Assembly (NCBI RefSeq): GCF_004331265.1
Contig: NZ_SJOO01000001.1
Coordinates: 620,001 to 684,000 of the forward strand
Direction: 5' to 3'
From: Enterobacter wuhouensis
GTDB taxonomy: Bacteria > Pseudomonadota > Gammaproteobacteria > Enterobacterales > Enterobacteriaceae
Length of the DNA stretch: 64,000 bases
Under the pieces are notes generated by a model. The model had not been told where the DNA came from and did not search any database. It saw only the letters and a list, made by a program, of their open reading frames with translations. The position numbers and the translations under genes are program-made. This document shows, one piece after another, positions 45,307 through 55,428 of the stretch. Numbering within the stretch: position 1 is the first letter of the stretch; each line of letters starts with the position of its first letter.

Positions 45307-47271
45307 TTAATTACCCTTGCGTTTAGGCAGGGTTTTCATAAGGTCTTCGGGACTGACGGATGCCACAATGCTGCCGGGCTGTGGCATTTTGAAAATATGA
45401 TTTTTCATCTTACCAATTACGTGCATTTCACACGGACGACAGTCGAACTTTAACGTCAGCACTTCGTCACCGTTTACCAGCTGCATCGGCGTGGCTTTCC
45501 AGCTCTTAATATTGCCTTTGGCCTGCTTTGGACACAGGTTAAACGCAAAGCGCAGGCAGTGTTTGGTGATCATCACCGGAACGTCGCCCTTTTCCTCGTG
45601 CGCTTCATAGGCTGCATCAATCAGCTGCACGCCATGGCGGTGATAAAATTCACGCGCTTTATGGTTATACACGTTCGCCAGGAAAGACAAATGGGTGTCA
45701 GGATACACCGGCGCTGGCACCGCTTCAGCCTTGCGGCTGCCGCGCGGGTAGTTTGCCAGACGAGCTTCATCCAGCCTCTCTACCGTTTCGCGGCGGAACT
45801 GGTTTAGCAGGCTGTTCGGCACAAACAGCGCGTCCGGCAGATTGACGTCGATATTGCGCGCGTAATAGAGCGTCTGCCCCAGCTTCGCGACGCCGTCTTT
45901 CAGGCTGTTAAACGCCTTCTCTGGGTTGTTGGCGACCTCAAACATGCCGTCGAGCGTATGGGTCACGCTGATGCCGTCTTCACAGGTCATGGTCAGAATC
46001 AGCTGCTCTTCCCAGCCGCCCAGCTCAATATCCACGGCGATACGGCGTTCGCTGGAGGTTTTCAGGAGCGCCTGCTGCCAGTTATGGTCGAGGTTACGGT
46101 TCAGCGCGGCGTTAGGACGCGCTTTGTAGAGATCCGCCGGCATTTCGTTAGGCCACACGCGATAGCGGTTTTCGCCGGTTTTTTCTACGGTATTGGCGCG
46201 AAAGCCAACCACGTCACGCTTGATCATCACGTTCAGGCCGTCGCCGTTGGCCAGCGGCTCCGTCACAGCTACGTCGAGGTGATCTTTCGCTACCTTCAGC
46301 ACTTCGCCCACCTGCAGGCCGACAAACTTCGGCGAGTCGAACGCGCCGATATCGCCTTTACGGGCATTCACAAAGTAGTCGGTGCTGCCGCGGTGGAAGG
46401 TTTTGTCCGTTGACGGAATAAAGAAATGCTCGGTACGACCGGCAGAGGCGCGCGCCAGGTCGCCGCGATCGTCAATAATGGCGTCCAGCATCTGGCGATA
46501 GTGCGCCGTAATGTTTTTGACGTAGCTCATGTCCTTATAGCGCCCTTCAATCTTGAAGGAGCGCACGCCCGCGTCAATCAGCGCGCCGAGGTTGGCGGTC
46601 TGATCGTTATCCTTCATGGACAGCAGGTGTTTTTCGAAGGCCACAACGCGCCCCTGATCGTCTTTCAGAGTGTACGGCAGGCGGCAGGCCTGAGAGCAGT
46701 CGCCGCGGTTGGCGCTGCGGCCGGTCTGCGCGTGGGAAATATTGCACTGGCCGGAATAGGCTACGCACAGCGCGCCGTGGATAAAGAATTCAATCGTCGC
46801 GTCTGTCGCCTGGTGAATATCGCGGATCTGGTTCAGGTTAAGCTCGCGCGCCAGCACAATCTGCGAAAAGCCGACGTCGGAAAGAAACTTCGCCTTCTCG
46901 ACCGTGCGGATATCGCACTGGGTGCTGGCGTGCAGTTCAATCGGCGGGATATCCAGCTCCAGCACGCCCATATCCTGAACGATCAGGGCATCAACGCCGG
47001 TCTGGTAGAGATCGGTAATCAGACGTTGCGCAGGCTCCAGCTCATCATCATGAAGAATGGTGTTCAGGGTCACGAACACCTTCGCGCCAAATCGATGGGC
47101 GAACGGCACCAGCTCGGCAATATCGCTCAGGCTATTGCTGGCGTTATGACGGGCACCGAAGCCAGGGCCGCCGATGTAGACGGCATCGGCCCCGTGAAGG
47201 ATCGCTTCACGGGCAATCGCGGCGTCGCGGGCCGGGCTTAAAAGTTCGAGATGATGGGAGTGCAGGCGCAT
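45307..47271 (-). CDS. rlhA: 23S rRNA 5-hydroxycytidine C2501 synthase (YdcP)
   Basis: A 654-residue U32-family protein that hydroxylates C2501 of 23S rRNA. Cys residues of the U32 metal/cluster site are visible in CVAYSGQCNISHAQTGRSANRGDCSQACRLPY region (Cys near 170-195) and CRPCEMH near the C-terminus. Conserved next to sutR as in E. coli. Once annotated as a collagenase-like protease; RNA modification is the known role. Confidence 0.94.
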   Translation of the reverse strand: MRLHSHHLELLSPARDAAIAREAILHGADAVYIGGPGFGARHNASNSLSDIAELVPFAHRFGAKVFVTLNTILHDDELEPAQRLITDLYQTGVDALIVQDMGVLELDIPPIELHASTQCDIRTVEKAKFLSDVGFSQIVLARELNLNQIRDIHQATDATIEFFIHGALCVAYSGQCNISHAQTGRSANRGDCSQACRLPYTLKDDQGRVVAFEKHLLSMKDNDQTANLGALIDAGVRSFKIEGRYKDMSYVKNITAHYRQMLDAIIDDRGDLARASAGRTEHFFIPSTDKTFHRGSTDYFVNARKGDIGAFDSPKFVGLQVGEVLKVAKDHLDVAVTEPLANGDGLNVMIKRDVVGFRANTVEKTGENRYRVWPNEMPADLYKARPNAALNRNLDHNWQQALLKTSSERRIAVDIELGGWEEQLILTMTCEDGISVTHTLDGMFEVANNPEKAFNSLKDGVAKLGQTLYYARNIDVNLPDALFVPNSLLNQFRRETVERLDEARLANYPRGSRKAEAVPAPVYPDTHLSFLANVYNHKAREFYHRHGVQLIDAAYEAHEEKGDVPVMITKHCLRFAFNLCPKQAKGNIKSWKATPMQLVNGDEVLTLKFDCRPCEMHVIGKMKNHIFKMPQPGSIVASVSPEDLMKTLPKRKGN

Positions 47272-47351
47272 ACTTCGTCGTTATCCGTTATGGTCAAAAT
47301 GGCGGCTATTGTAGTCAGAAGTATGCGACAGCGAAACAGTTTTGCGAGCCT

Positions 47352-47879
47352 TTAGCGGGGATAATGGATCAGGGAGTGAAAATGTACCGTCCGGACAGTG
47401 CTGTTGCGGTAGGCGTGCGGTTTATCCCCGGCAAATCGCACGCCAGAATCCGCATAAAGGGTGCGCCACTCGCCGTCGATTTTCATCTCCAGCTCGCCGC
47501 TAATCACCACGACGTGCTCAATCACTCCGGCTTCATGGGGAGTGGATTCGCTCAGCGTGCCGGGGGCCAGCGCGATCGAGAAGTGATCGAACTTCAGCGC
47601 CTCATCCCACGGGAATAACGGTTTAACGACCATCGCCTGCTGTTGCGGATCGAAAACCGGCTGCCGGTCCGCCTCCGGGGTGATGAATGCGGAAAATGGC
47701 ACGTTCAGCCCGGTGGCGATTTTCCACAGCGTCGACACCGTCGGGCTGGATTCATTGCGCTCAATTTGCCCCAGCATCGCTTTAGAGACTCCCGTCTCTT
47801 CCGCCAGCTTTGACAGGCTCCACCCGCGCGCCTGGCGCAGCGTTTTTAGCGTGGTAGCAAGATGTTGTGTAATGTCCAT
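47352..47879 (-). CDS. sutR: SutR (YdcN), Xre-cupin regulator of sulfur utilisation
   Basis: A 175-residue regulator: N-terminal Xre helix-turn-helix (WSLSKLAEETGVSKAMLGQIE) and C-terminal cupin sensor (HEAGVIEHVVVISGELEMKIDGEW). In E. coli it regulates genes of sulfur use. ATG with GGAGG is chosen. Divergent ydcO lies 92 bases away, with two palindromes between. Confidence 0.93.
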   Translation of the reverse strand: MDITQHLATTLKTLRQARGWSLSKLAEETGVSKAMLGQIERNESSPTVSTLWKIATGLNVPFSAFITPEADRQPVFDPQQQAMVVKPLFPWDEALKFDHFSIALAPGTLSESTPHEAGVIEHVVVISGELEMKIDGEWRTLYADSGVRFAGDKPHAYRNSTVRTVHFHSLIHYPR

Positions 47880-47914
47880 GTTCCCTCCAGGTGCCGATAA
47901 GCATACCACTTGTA

Positions 47915-47956
47915 CGCTATAGCGCACAGTGTTACCTTATCGCGGACGTTATAACG
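47915..47956. promoter_or_regulatory. Twin palindromes between sutR and ydcO, candidate SutR operators
   Basis: CGCTATAGCG (47915-47924) and CGTTATAACG (47947-47956) are perfect ten-base palindromes with consensus CGYTATARCG, starting 32 bases apart, about three helical turns. Their place between the divergent regulator and transporter suggests SutR sites; the assignment is inferred. Confidence 0.55.
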
Positions 47957-47971
47957 CACAACGGAGTTTTC

Positions 47972-49138
47972 ATGCGCCCTTCCTCTCCTCTTTTTCCTGC
48001 CATCCTTGCCGGTTTCGTTGCCGTACTGGTGGGATATGCCAGCTCTGCCGCCCTCATCTGGCAGGCCGCCGCCGCCGCGGGGGCAAACCCGCAGCAGATC
48101 GCCGGGTGGATGACGGCGCTCGGCATTGGCATGGGCGCGAGCACGCTTGCCCTTTCCTGGTGGTATAAAGCCCCGGTCCTCACCGCCTGGTCGACGCCAG
48201 GCGCGGCGCTGCTGGCCACCAGTCTGCAGGGGGTATCGCTTGCTGAAACCATCGGCATCTTTATCTTTGCCAATGCGCTGATTCTGCTCTGCGGCGTCAC
48301 CGGCGTATTCGCGCGCCTGATGAGGCTCATCCCGCACTCGCTGGCCGCCGCCATGCTGGCAGGCGTGCTGCTGCGGTTCGGTCTACAGGCGTTCAGCAAT
48401 CTCGACGGGCATCTGATGCTGTGCGGCAGCATGATCGCGGCGTGGCTGATGGCAAAAGCGCTGGCGCCCCGATACGCCATCGTCGCCACGCTGCTGGTGG
48501 GTATTATTGTCGCATGGGCTGGAGGTGACGTTGTCACGAAAGAGCTGACGCTATCCGTGGTCATGCCTGAATTTATCGCCCCGACATTCTCCTTCACCAG
48601 CCTGGTGAGCATCGGCTTGCCCTTCTTCCTGGTCACCATGGCTTCGCAAAACGCGCCCGGATTCGCCACTATGCAGGCCTCGGGTTATCCGCTGGCCGTC
48701 TCTCCTCTGATGATTTTTACCGGCGGGCTGGCCCTGCTGCTGTCGCCCTTTGGCGTGTACTCCATCTGCATCGCCGCTATCACCGCGGCGATTTGCCAAA
48801 GCCCGGACGCGCACCCGGATGCGGGAAAACGCTGGCTGGCCGCGATAGCCGCGGGTGCGTTTTACCTGCTGGCGGGGATCTTCGGCGGCTCCATAAGCGG
48901 GCTGATGGCCGCGCTTCCGCTTAGCTGGGTCCAGACGCTGGCGGGGCTCGCGCTGCTGGGCACCATAAGCGGCAGCTTATACCAGGCGCTGAATAACGAT
49001 GCGGAGCGTGACGCGGCAATTGTCACCTTTTTGATGACCGCCAGCGGGGCGACGATCGTCGGAATTGGCTCTGCTTTCTGGGGGCTGGTGCTGGGGGGCG
49101 TTTGCTACGCCGTCTTTTCACGCGTTCGCCGCGCGTAG
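47972..49138 (+). CDS. ydcO: YdcO, BenE-family (benzoate/H+ symporter) transporter
   Basis: A 388-residue membrane protein of the BenE family with about 12 helices, similar in length to E. coli YdcO (391). Substrate unproven. ATG with ACGGAG is chosen over a frame 27 codons longer that would cross the operator region. Its end overlaps the convergent AraC gene by 21 bases. Confidence 0.92.
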   Translation: MRPSSPLFPAILAGFVAVLVGYASSAALIWQAAAAAGANPQQIAGWMTALGIGMGASTLALSWWYKAPVLTAWSTPGAALLATSLQGVSLAETIGIFIFANALILLCGVTGVFARLMRLIPHSLAAAMLAGVLLRFGLQAFSNLDGHLMLCGSMIAAWLMAKALAPRYAIVATLLVGIIVAWAGGDVVTKELTLSVVMPEFIAPTFSFTSLVSIGLPFFLVTMASQNAPGFATMQASGYPLAVSPLMIFTGGLALLLSPFGVYSICIAAITAAICQSPDAHPDAGKRWLAAIAAGAFYLLAGIFGGSISGLMAALPLSWVQTLAGLALLGTISGSLYQALNNDAERDAAIVTFLMTASGATIVGIGSAFWGLVLGGVCYAVFSRVRRA

Positions 49139-50002
49139 CTGCGAAGGCGTCATGCCCGTTACGCTGCGGAAGCGGTTGCTGAAATGGCTCGCTGAGTTAA
49201 ATCCGCAGGCAAGCGCAATTTCGGTGAGCGGCATGGCGGTGTGTTGTACCAGCGCTTTCGCCTTCTCCATTCGCCGCTGCATGACGTACTGATGGGGCGC
49301 CAGCCCCATCGACTGGCGAAACATCCTCGCAAAATGGTACTCGCTCAGCGCCGCCTGCGCAGCCAGGTCGGCTAGCGTCAGCGGCTGAGAAAGGCTCTCT
49401 TCAATAAACTCAAGCACGTTTCTCAGCGTGAACGGCGACAGGCCGCCGGTCACAACCGGCAGCTTCCACTGCACGCTGGAATAGTTCTGCAGCAGATGCG
49501 TCATAAGCAACGTGGACGCGGTGCTCAGCGTGAGCTGGTTGGCCTTTTGCTGCCAGTCGCAGCCGAGCAGAAACTGACGATAGAGCGCGGTGATTTTCGG
49601 ATCGCTGCCGAAGATTTTTTCATCCAGCGTCAGCGACAGCGGCCGCTTGTCCCAAATTTTCTCGCCCACGTCGCGCAGGTGTTCGTCGGTACAGTAGAGG
49701 TGCACAAACGACAGATCGTCCCGAATATCCCAGGTCGACTCGCTCTCTTTCGGCATCAGGCAAAAACGGTCCGGGCCGCCGCCGTTTTTCCAGCCGCCCG
49801 GCGTTTTTTGATAGCTCTCATAGCCGTCCGCAACGTACAGGCTCAGCGTATGGTGGTTGCTCTTAACGGTGATCGTATCGTGCTTGTTGTACCACGCCGC
49901 CAGCTGAATACCGGAATTCAGCGCAACGGTTTCCCGCAGCACGGCATTCTGTTGGCGAAGCGTTTCAAAGGTATCGTAAGCGCGAGGCATAACCGTGTTC
50001 AC
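49118..50002 (-). CDS. AraC-family transcriptional regulator
   Basis: A 294-residue regulator. The N-terminal 180 residues are a ligand domain of unknown specificity; the C-terminus holds two HTH motifs (LTLADLAAQAALSEYHFARMFRQ; LTEIALACGFNSASHFSNRFR). It is divergent from a DMT exporter gene 161 bases away, its likely target. Confidence 0.87.
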   Translation of the reverse strand: MNTVMPRAYDTFETLRQQNAVLRETVALNSGIQLAAWYNKHDTITVKSNHHTLSLYVADGYESYQKTPGGWKNGGGPDRFCLMPKESESTWDIRDDLSFVHLYCTDEHLRDVGEKIWDKRPLSLTLDEKIFGSDPKITALYRQFLLGCDWQQKANQLTLSTASTLLMTHLLQNYSSVQWKLPVVTGGLSPFTLRNVLEFIEESLSQPLTLADLAAQAALSEYHFARMFRQSMGLAPHQYVMQRRMEKAKALVQHTAMPLTEIALACGFNSASHFSNRFRSVTGMTPSQLRAANA

Positions 50003-50163
50003 GTGATTAATGGAAACGTCAGTCTAAGAAGTGTTGCTTCCGGTTGCCAGACCTGTCGCGATAAAAAAGCGCAAGATTTTGCAAGTCAGCCGCAAACCGG
50101 TGAAAGCCGCACGCGAGCGCTCTCGCCACAATAGGGTTTCCGCGCTTTGAGAAGAGAGAAACA

Positions 50164-51060
50164 ATGAACGCAATACTGTATGGGCTGGTGGTGGTGATAT
50201 GGGGAACGACGTGGATTGCTATTTTCCTGCAGCAGGGCCCCGTCGCCGCGCCTGTCTCGATATTCTGGCGCTTCGCCGTGGCCAGCGTCACGATGATGAT
50301 AGTCTTGGTTGCCCTGCGCCGTTTACGCAAGATGGCCCTGCGGGATCACCTCTTCTGTATGCTCCAGGGGTGCTGCGTGTTCTGCTTCAACTTCTGGTGT
50401 TTTTATACTGCCGCGGCCCATATCAATACCGGGCTGGAGTCGGTAATCTTCTCTATGGCGGTACTTTATAACGCCATCAATAGCTTCATCTTCTTTGGTC
50501 AACGTCCCCCCGCCCGCTTCTGGACGGCTGCCGCGCTGGGTCTGATCGGCATTATCACCCTCTTCTGGGACGATCTGCTGGCAAGCGGCTGGAGTGCATC
50601 GCTGCTCACCGGCATTGGCCTGTCCGCGCTTGGTACGTACGGATTCTCGCTGGGCAACATGATCAGCATGCGCCATCAGCGCAAGGGGCTGGAAACCATG
50701 ACCACCAACGCCTGGGCAATGCTTTACGGCACCCTGGTCATGGGCTGCATTGCGTTATTCCGTGGGGATAGCTTCATTCCTGAATGGACGGTGAGCTATA
50801 TGGGCGCGCTGCTGTACCTCGCCATCTTTGGCTCGGTCATCGCCTTTGGGGCGTACTTCACGCTGGTAGGCCGTATTGGCCCGGGGAAAGCAGCCTATAG
50901 CACCCTGCTGTTCCCGCTTGTGGCTCTATCGATTTCGACGTTCTATGAAGGCTACGTCTGGCACATGAATGGAATTGTCGGATTGCTGCTGATTCTGGGC
51001 GGGAATATGGTGATGTTCACGAAACCCGAAACCTGGTTCAGCCGACTGAGAACGGCATAA
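50164..51060 (+). CDS. EamA/DMT-family exporter
   Basis: A 298-residue protein with ten membrane helices in two EamA repeats (LYGLVVVIWGTTWIAIFLQQG first). The DMT group exports amino acids and other small metabolites; the substrate is unknown. Starts after GAGAGAAACA. It ends at a terminator shared with ydcL. Confidence 0.87.
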   Translation: MNAILYGLVVVIWGTTWIAIFLQQGPVAAPVSIFWRFAVASVTMMIVLVALRRLRKMALRDHLFCMLQGCCVFCFNFWCFYTAAAHINTGLESVIFSMAVLYNAINSFIFFGQRPPARFWTAAALGLIGIITLFWDDLLASGWSASLLTGIGLSALGTYGFSLGNMISMRHQRKGLETMTTNAWAMLYGTLVMGCIALFRGDSFIPEWTVSYMGALLYLAIFGSVIAFGAYFTLVGRIGPGKAAYSTLLFPLVALSISTFYEGYVWHMNGIVGLLLILGGNMVMFTKPETWFSRLRTA

Positions 51061-51092
51061 AAAAACGGCCTGCACCTCGCAGGCCATTTTTC
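51061..51092. terminator. Bidirectional terminator between the DMT gene and ydcL
   Basis: GGCCTGC-ACCTC-GCAGGCC is flanked by A-rich DNA on the left and T-rich DNA on the right, so it can serve both convergent genes. Confidence 0.85.
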
Positions 51093-51767
51093 TTATTTTG
51101 CGGTTTTATGCACGTCAAACATGGTGGCGTCCGTCGCCATGTCATCCACAACCTGTTTCAGCGTAGCAAAGCCCATCGGCGTATTTTCATTCGCCAGCTC
51201 TTTACCTTCGCCTTTGCGGACGACCTTCATCACAGGCTTGTTGGTCGCGGCATCGATCAGCTCACCCTCGAAGAAGAGATGCGTATCCATCGTGCGGTGG
51301 CCGGTTGCCATCTGCGTACCTGCAACAACCAGTGCAACAGGAACCACTTCATAGAACTGCAGACCTTCTTTCTGCGAACTCACGCCGGTAATGGCACCAC
51401 GGAAAATCAGGCTGTGTTTGCCCGGCGTGGTCACAATCGGCTTGCGCTGGCCAATGGCCGTTTTCATTTTGGTGTTGGTGTAGTTCAACAGCTCATCAAG
51501 CGTCTTTTGACCAATCTGAGTGGTCGGTTTAGGCGCTGGATAATAGGTAATCGGCGTCCAGATAATACTGTCGTAGTTCGCTTCGTTATACGAAGGATCA
51601 ACCCAACGCAGCGTCGGTTTACCGGTCGCCGACGTCGTTTGCTGCAAGCCAGAATAATCTTTTAAAAAGCCTGAATATTGTTCGGGAGCTGCCACTTTTG
51701 ATGCACAGCCAGCCAACGCCAACAGGCCAGAAAGCACTGCAACTTTAAAAAAAGTGTGAGTACGCAT
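51093..51767 (-). CDS. ydcL: YdcL, DUF3313 outer-membrane-type lipoprotein
   Basis: A 224-residue lipoprotein with lipobox LALAGC (Cys22) and close similarity to E. coli YdcL (222), e.g. YSGFLKDYSGLQ, TYYPAPKPTTQIGQ and ALVVAGTQMATGHRTMDT. Function unknown; in E. coli it is a growth-phase-linked lipoprotein. A frame extends 58 codons upstream, crossing a terminator region, and is rejected. Confidence 0.92.
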   Translation of the reverse strand: MRTHTFFKVAVLSGLLALAGCASKVAAPEQYSGFLKDYSGLQQTTSATGKPTLRWVDPSYNEANYDSIIWTPITYYPAPKPTTQIGQKTLDELLNYTNTKMKTAIGQRKPIVTTPGKHSLIFRGAITGVSSQKEGLQFYEVVPVALVVAGTQMATGHRTMDTHLFFEGELIDAATNKPVMKVVRKGEGKELANENTPMGFATLKQVVDDMATDATMFDVHKTAK

Positions 51768-51865
51768 GATGGTATTCCATGTTATCTGCAAGTATGCATT
51801 TGAAGTTATAGCAAAAGTGAGGGGTATTTGTTGTGGCAAAAAATGATGCGGAGAGCACAAATTGC

Positions 51866-51895
51866 AAAAAGACTGCCCGGACGGAGCCGGGCAGT
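51866..51895 (-). terminator. Terminator of the DppA-like gene
   Basis: ACTGCCCGG-N6-CCGGGCAGT followed on the minus strand by five T residues, six bases after the stop codon. Confidence 0.88.
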
Positions 51896-51900
51896 GAAAA

Positions 51901-53496
51901 TTACTTTTTAATGTCCACCTGCCAGAAGAGATGTTTGCCAAACGGGTCTATTTCGTAGCCTGTTACCTCTTTGCGCACCGGCTCAAAAATGGTGGAGTGG
52001 GCAATCATGACCGCAGGCATTTGGTCGTGCATTATCTGCTGCGCCTCTTTGTATAACGCCTCGCGTTTTTGGCGATCGGTTATCGATTTTGCCTCAGCGA
52101 TAATCTTGTCAAACGGCTTGTAGCACCACTTCGCCGAGTTCGAGCCACCGTTCGCCGAGGTACAGGTAAACAGCGGACCAAAGAAGTTATCCGGATCGCC
52201 CGTGGCCGTCGTCCAGCCCATCAGCGCCGCCTGATGTTCACCGCCCTTCACGCGCTTAAGGTATTCGCCCCACTCGTAGGTGACAATGTTGGTTTTCACC
52301 CCAACTTTTGCCCAGTCGGCCTGGATCATCTCGGCCATGCGTTTAGCATTCGGATTGTATGGACGCTGCACCGGCATCGCCCATAAATCGATGCTCACGC
52401 CGCTGGCAAAACCGGCCTCTTTCAATAGCGCTTTGGCTTTATCAGGATCGTAGTCGTAGTCCTTTAGCTCGCCGTCGGCGCTCCAGACGCCGGGCGGCAG
52501 CAGGTTTTTTGCTGCGGTTCCCGTTCCGTGGAACACGGCGTCAATGATGGCCGGTTTGTTGATGGCGATAGCCAGGGCCTGGCGGACCTTGACGTTGTCC
52601 AGCGGCGGTTTTTGGGTGTTGAACGCCAGGAACCCGGTATTCAGCCCCGCCTTGCTCATCAGGTTGATATCTTTGTTCGCCTTCATGCGCGGTAAATCTG
52701 CCGGATTCGGGAACGGCATCACCTGGCACTCGTTCTTTTCAACTTTGGCAAAGCGCACGGAAGCGTCCGGCGTGATGGTAAAGACCAGCCGATCCAGCTT
52801 CGATTTACCCTGCCAGTATTCCGGGAAGGCGGTGAACAAAATGCGGGAGTCTTTCTGGTACTGCGCCAGCCTGAACGGCCCGGTGCCGATAGGGTCCATA
52901 TCGACCTTCTCCGGCGTACCGGCCTTAAGCATTGCGTCGGCATATTCTGCGGAGAGGATAGACGCAAAATACCACGCCAGATCGGCAACAAACGGCGCCT
53001 CAGGATGCGCCAGCGTAAAGCGCACGGTATGGTCATCGACTTTATCAATCGCCGTAATCAGGCTACCAAACTCCAGGCTTTCAAAATTGGAGTAGCTGCC
53101 GCTGGAGACGTTATGGTACGGATGATTCACATCCTTCTGGCGCATAAACGAAAAAATCACGTCGTCAGCGTTAAGGTCGCGCGTCGGCTTAAAGGATTTA
53201 TTGCTGTGGAATTTCACCCCCTTGCGCAGATGGAAAGTATAAACCTTCCCGTCGTCGCTCACCTCCCAGCTTTCCGCCAGGCTCGGCACCAGCTCGGTAG
53301 TGCCTGGCTTAAAATCGACCAGCCGGTTATAGACCGGTACCGCGCTGGCGTCCACGCTGGTACCCGAGGTATATAGCTGAGGATTGAAGTTCTCCGGCGA
53401 TCCCTCGGAGCAATACACCAGCGTTTTCGCCGCGACGGTGGAACTGACCGTCAATGCTGCGAGCGCCAGAGCTAACGTTGTGAGTTTGCTTTTCAT
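51901..53496 (-). CDS. Periplasmic peptide-binding protein, DppA paralogue
   Basis: A 531-residue SBP_bac_5 protein with signal peptide (TLALALAALTVSSTVAA|KTL). It follows E. coli DppA closely, e.g. KTLVYCSEGSPENFNPQL, LYKEAQQIMHDQMPA and AHSTIFEPVRKEVTGY, with many changes in the lobe facing ligand. It probably binds dipeptides or haem-like ligands and uses the shared DppBCDF pump, since no permease genes are nearby. Divergent pepT suggests a peptide-scavenging pair. Confidence 0.9.
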   Translation of the reverse strand: MKSKLTTLALALAALTVSSTVAAKTLVYCSEGSPENFNPQLYTSGTSVDASAVPVYNRLVDFKPGTTELVPSLAESWEVSDDGKVYTFHLRKGVKFHSNKSFKPTRDLNADDVIFSFMRQKDVNHPYHNVSSGSYSNFESLEFGSLITAIDKVDDHTVRFTLAHPEAPFVADLAWYFASILSAEYADAMLKAGTPEKVDMDPIGTGPFRLAQYQKDSRILFTAFPEYWQGKSKLDRLVFTITPDASVRFAKVEKNECQVMPFPNPADLPRMKANKDINLMSKAGLNTGFLAFNTQKPPLDNVKVRQALAIAINKPAIIDAVFHGTGTAAKNLLPPGVWSADGELKDYDYDPDKAKALLKEAGFASGVSIDLWAMPVQRPYNPNAKRMAEMIQADWAKVGVKTNIVTYEWGEYLKRVKGGEHQAALMGWTTATGDPDNFFGPLFTCTSANGGSNSAKWCYKPFDKIIAEAKSITDRQKREALYKEAQQIMHDQMPAVMIAHSTIFEPVRKEVTGYEIDPFGKHLFWQVDIKK

Positions 53497-53608
53497 CTTT
53501 TTATTCCTGTCTTTTTTATTCGACGGCTAATTAATTCTTTTGCCATTTCATAAATAACATTAAAGTGAGATTGCAAACACCTGAAAAATAAATAAAGAAG
53601 GAATCACT

Positions 53609-54838
53609 ATGGGCACCGCACTTTCCAGACAATTAACGCACCGCTTCTTTCGCTATCTCGCCATCACCAGCCAGAGCGACCCGAAGGTGAAAACCCTGCC
53701 CTCAACGCAGGGCCAGCACGAGATGGCGCGCGAGCTGGCGCAGGAGCTGCAGCAGCTGGGCTTAGCGGATATCGTGATCGACGAATTTGCCACAGTCACA
53801 GCGGTGAAGAAAGGCAATGTCTCGGGTGCGCCGCGCATCGGCTTTATTACCCATATCGATACCGTGGACGTCGGGTTATCACCGGATATTCATCCGCAAA
53901 TATTAACGTTCCGGGGTGAAGATCTCTGTTTAAATAAAGAGAAAGACATCTGGCTTCGCGTCAAAGAACATCCCGAAATTCTGGCTTACCCCGGCGAAGA
54001 GATTATTTTCAGCGACGGAACCAGTGTATTAGGCGCAGATAATAAATCCGCGGTGACGGTAGTGATGACGGTGCTGGAAAACCTGACGGCAGAGCATCAG
54101 CATGGCGATATCGTGGTCGCCTTCGTCCCGGACGAAGAGATCGGCCTGAACGGCGCGAAGGCGTTAGATCTCAAACGCTTCGACGTCGACTTCGCATGGA
54201 CAATCGACTGCTGCGAGCTGGGCGAGATCGTTTACGAAAACTTCAACGCTGCGGCCGCTGAAATCCGCTTTACCGGCGTGACCGCGCACCCGATGTCGGC
54301 CAAGGGCGTGCTGGTGAATCCCCTGCTGATGGCGACCGACTTCATCAGCCATTTCGATCGCCAGCAAACGCCGGAGTGCACCGAGGGGCGCGAAGGCTAC
54401 ATCTGGTTTAACGGCATTCAGGCCGGGCAAAACGAGGCGGTGCTGAAGGCCAACATTCGCGATTTTGACCAGGCAAACTTTGCCGCCCGCAAGCAGCAGA
54501 TCGCCGATGTGGCGGCGCTCATTGCGGCGTCGCATCCTACCGCCGCCGTGGAATATCACATCGAAGATACCTACAGCAACATCAGCAATGCGATCGGTGA
54601 CGATCGTCGGGCCATCGACCTGATGTTTGAGGCGATGGAATCACTCGGGATCGTTCCAAAACCAACCCCAATGCGCGGCGGCACCGACGGTGCAGCCTTG
54701 TCTGCCAAAGGGCTCCTCACCCCGAACTTCTTCACCGGAGCCCATAACTTCCACTCGAAGTTTGAGTTTTTACCGCTGTCGTCGTTCGAGGCGTCTTATC
54801 GCACTGCCCTGCAGATCTGCCTGCTGGCCGCCCGTTAA
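53609..54838 (+). CDS. pepT: Peptidase T (tripeptide aminopeptidase)
   Basis: A 409-residue M20B dizinc enzyme that removes N-terminal residues from tripeptides in the cytoplasm. Metal and catalytic residues are present: His82 and Asp84 in THIDTVD, Asp in LGADNKSAV, Glu-Glu in PDEEIG, Asp in TIDCCELGE, and His in [13 protein letters not shown]. Length equals E. coli PepT, but E. coli pepT is elsewhere, so this could be the ortholog relocated or a second copy. Confidence 0.93.
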   Translation: MGTALSRQLTHRFFRYLAITSQSDPKVKTLPSTQGQHEMARELAQELQQLGLADIVIDEFATVTAVKKGNVSGAPRIGFITHIDTVDVGLSPDIHPQILTFRGEDLCLNKEKDIWLRVKEHPEILAYPGEEIIFSDGTSVLGADNKSAVTVVMTVLENLTAEHQHGDIVVAFVPDEEIGLNGAKALDLKRFDVDFAWTIDCCELGEIVYENFNAAAAEIRFTGVTAHPMSAKGVLVNPLLMATDFISHFDRQQTPECTEGREGYIWFNGIQAGQNEAVLKANIRDFDQANFAARKQQIADVAALIAASHPTAAVEYHIEDTYSNISNAIGDDRRAIDLMFEAMESLGIVPKPTPMRGGTDGAALSAKGLLTPNFFTGAHNFHSKFEFLPLSSFEASYRTALQICLLAAR

Positions 54839-55428
54839 GCGGGCTTGCGTGCCAGCATAGTGGCAAAGCGCAGCTTGATGCGGTTGCCGTTTGCATCGGT
54901 GCGGTGCAGTTCACCGACCTCTTCGTTGTACTTGAGCAACTCCCAGCCTTCGTAGTAGTTGCTCAGTTCACCGGTTTTAAACGCGAACGGGAAGCCAACG
55001 GTGCAGGGATAATCGGCCGTATCCATGGCGGCGACGATCAGGTTGTAACCCCCGGGTTGAGTGCAACGCTGCATATTGGCGATGAGGCCAGGGATGGTTT
55101 TCGCTTCGAGGAACATCATCACCACGGTGGAGAGAATAAAATCATACTCGCCGTCAAAGCTGAGGCTGTTCAGATCCTGAATCGCCGTTTGCAGATTGAC
55201 GATGCCCTCCTCAGCCTTGATGCGCTCGATGTTATCGATGCTCATCGGATTTTTGTCCCACGCCGTGACGTCAAAACCGTTTGCCGCGAGGTAAAGGCTG
55301 TTGCGGCCATTGCCGCACCCGAGGTCGAGCGTTTTTCCGGGCTTAACGATCTCCGCGCTGTAAAGCACCTCTGAGTGCGTACGGGTCAGGCCATATTTTT
55401 CGGTAAAGTAATCAGCATCAACGGTCAT
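54835..55428 (-). CDS. tehB: Tellurite methyltransferase TehB
   Basis: A 197-residue SAM-dependent methyltransferase; motif [16 protein letters not shown] and the family's [13 protein letters not shown] are intact, length as in E. coli. It detoxifies tellurite by methylation. Start overlaps the tehA stop by a base (TAATG). Its end overlaps pepT by four bases. Confidence 0.96.
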   Translation of the reverse strand: MTVDADYFTEKYGLTRTHSEVLYSAEIVKPGKTLDLGCGNGRNSLYLAANGFDVTAWDKNPMSIDNIERIKAEEGIVNLQTAIQDLNSLSFDGEYDFILSTVVMMFLEAKTIPGLIANMQRCTQPGGYNLIVAAMDTADYPCTVGFPFAFKTGELSNYYEGWELLKYNEEVGELHRTDANGNRIKLRFATMLARKPA

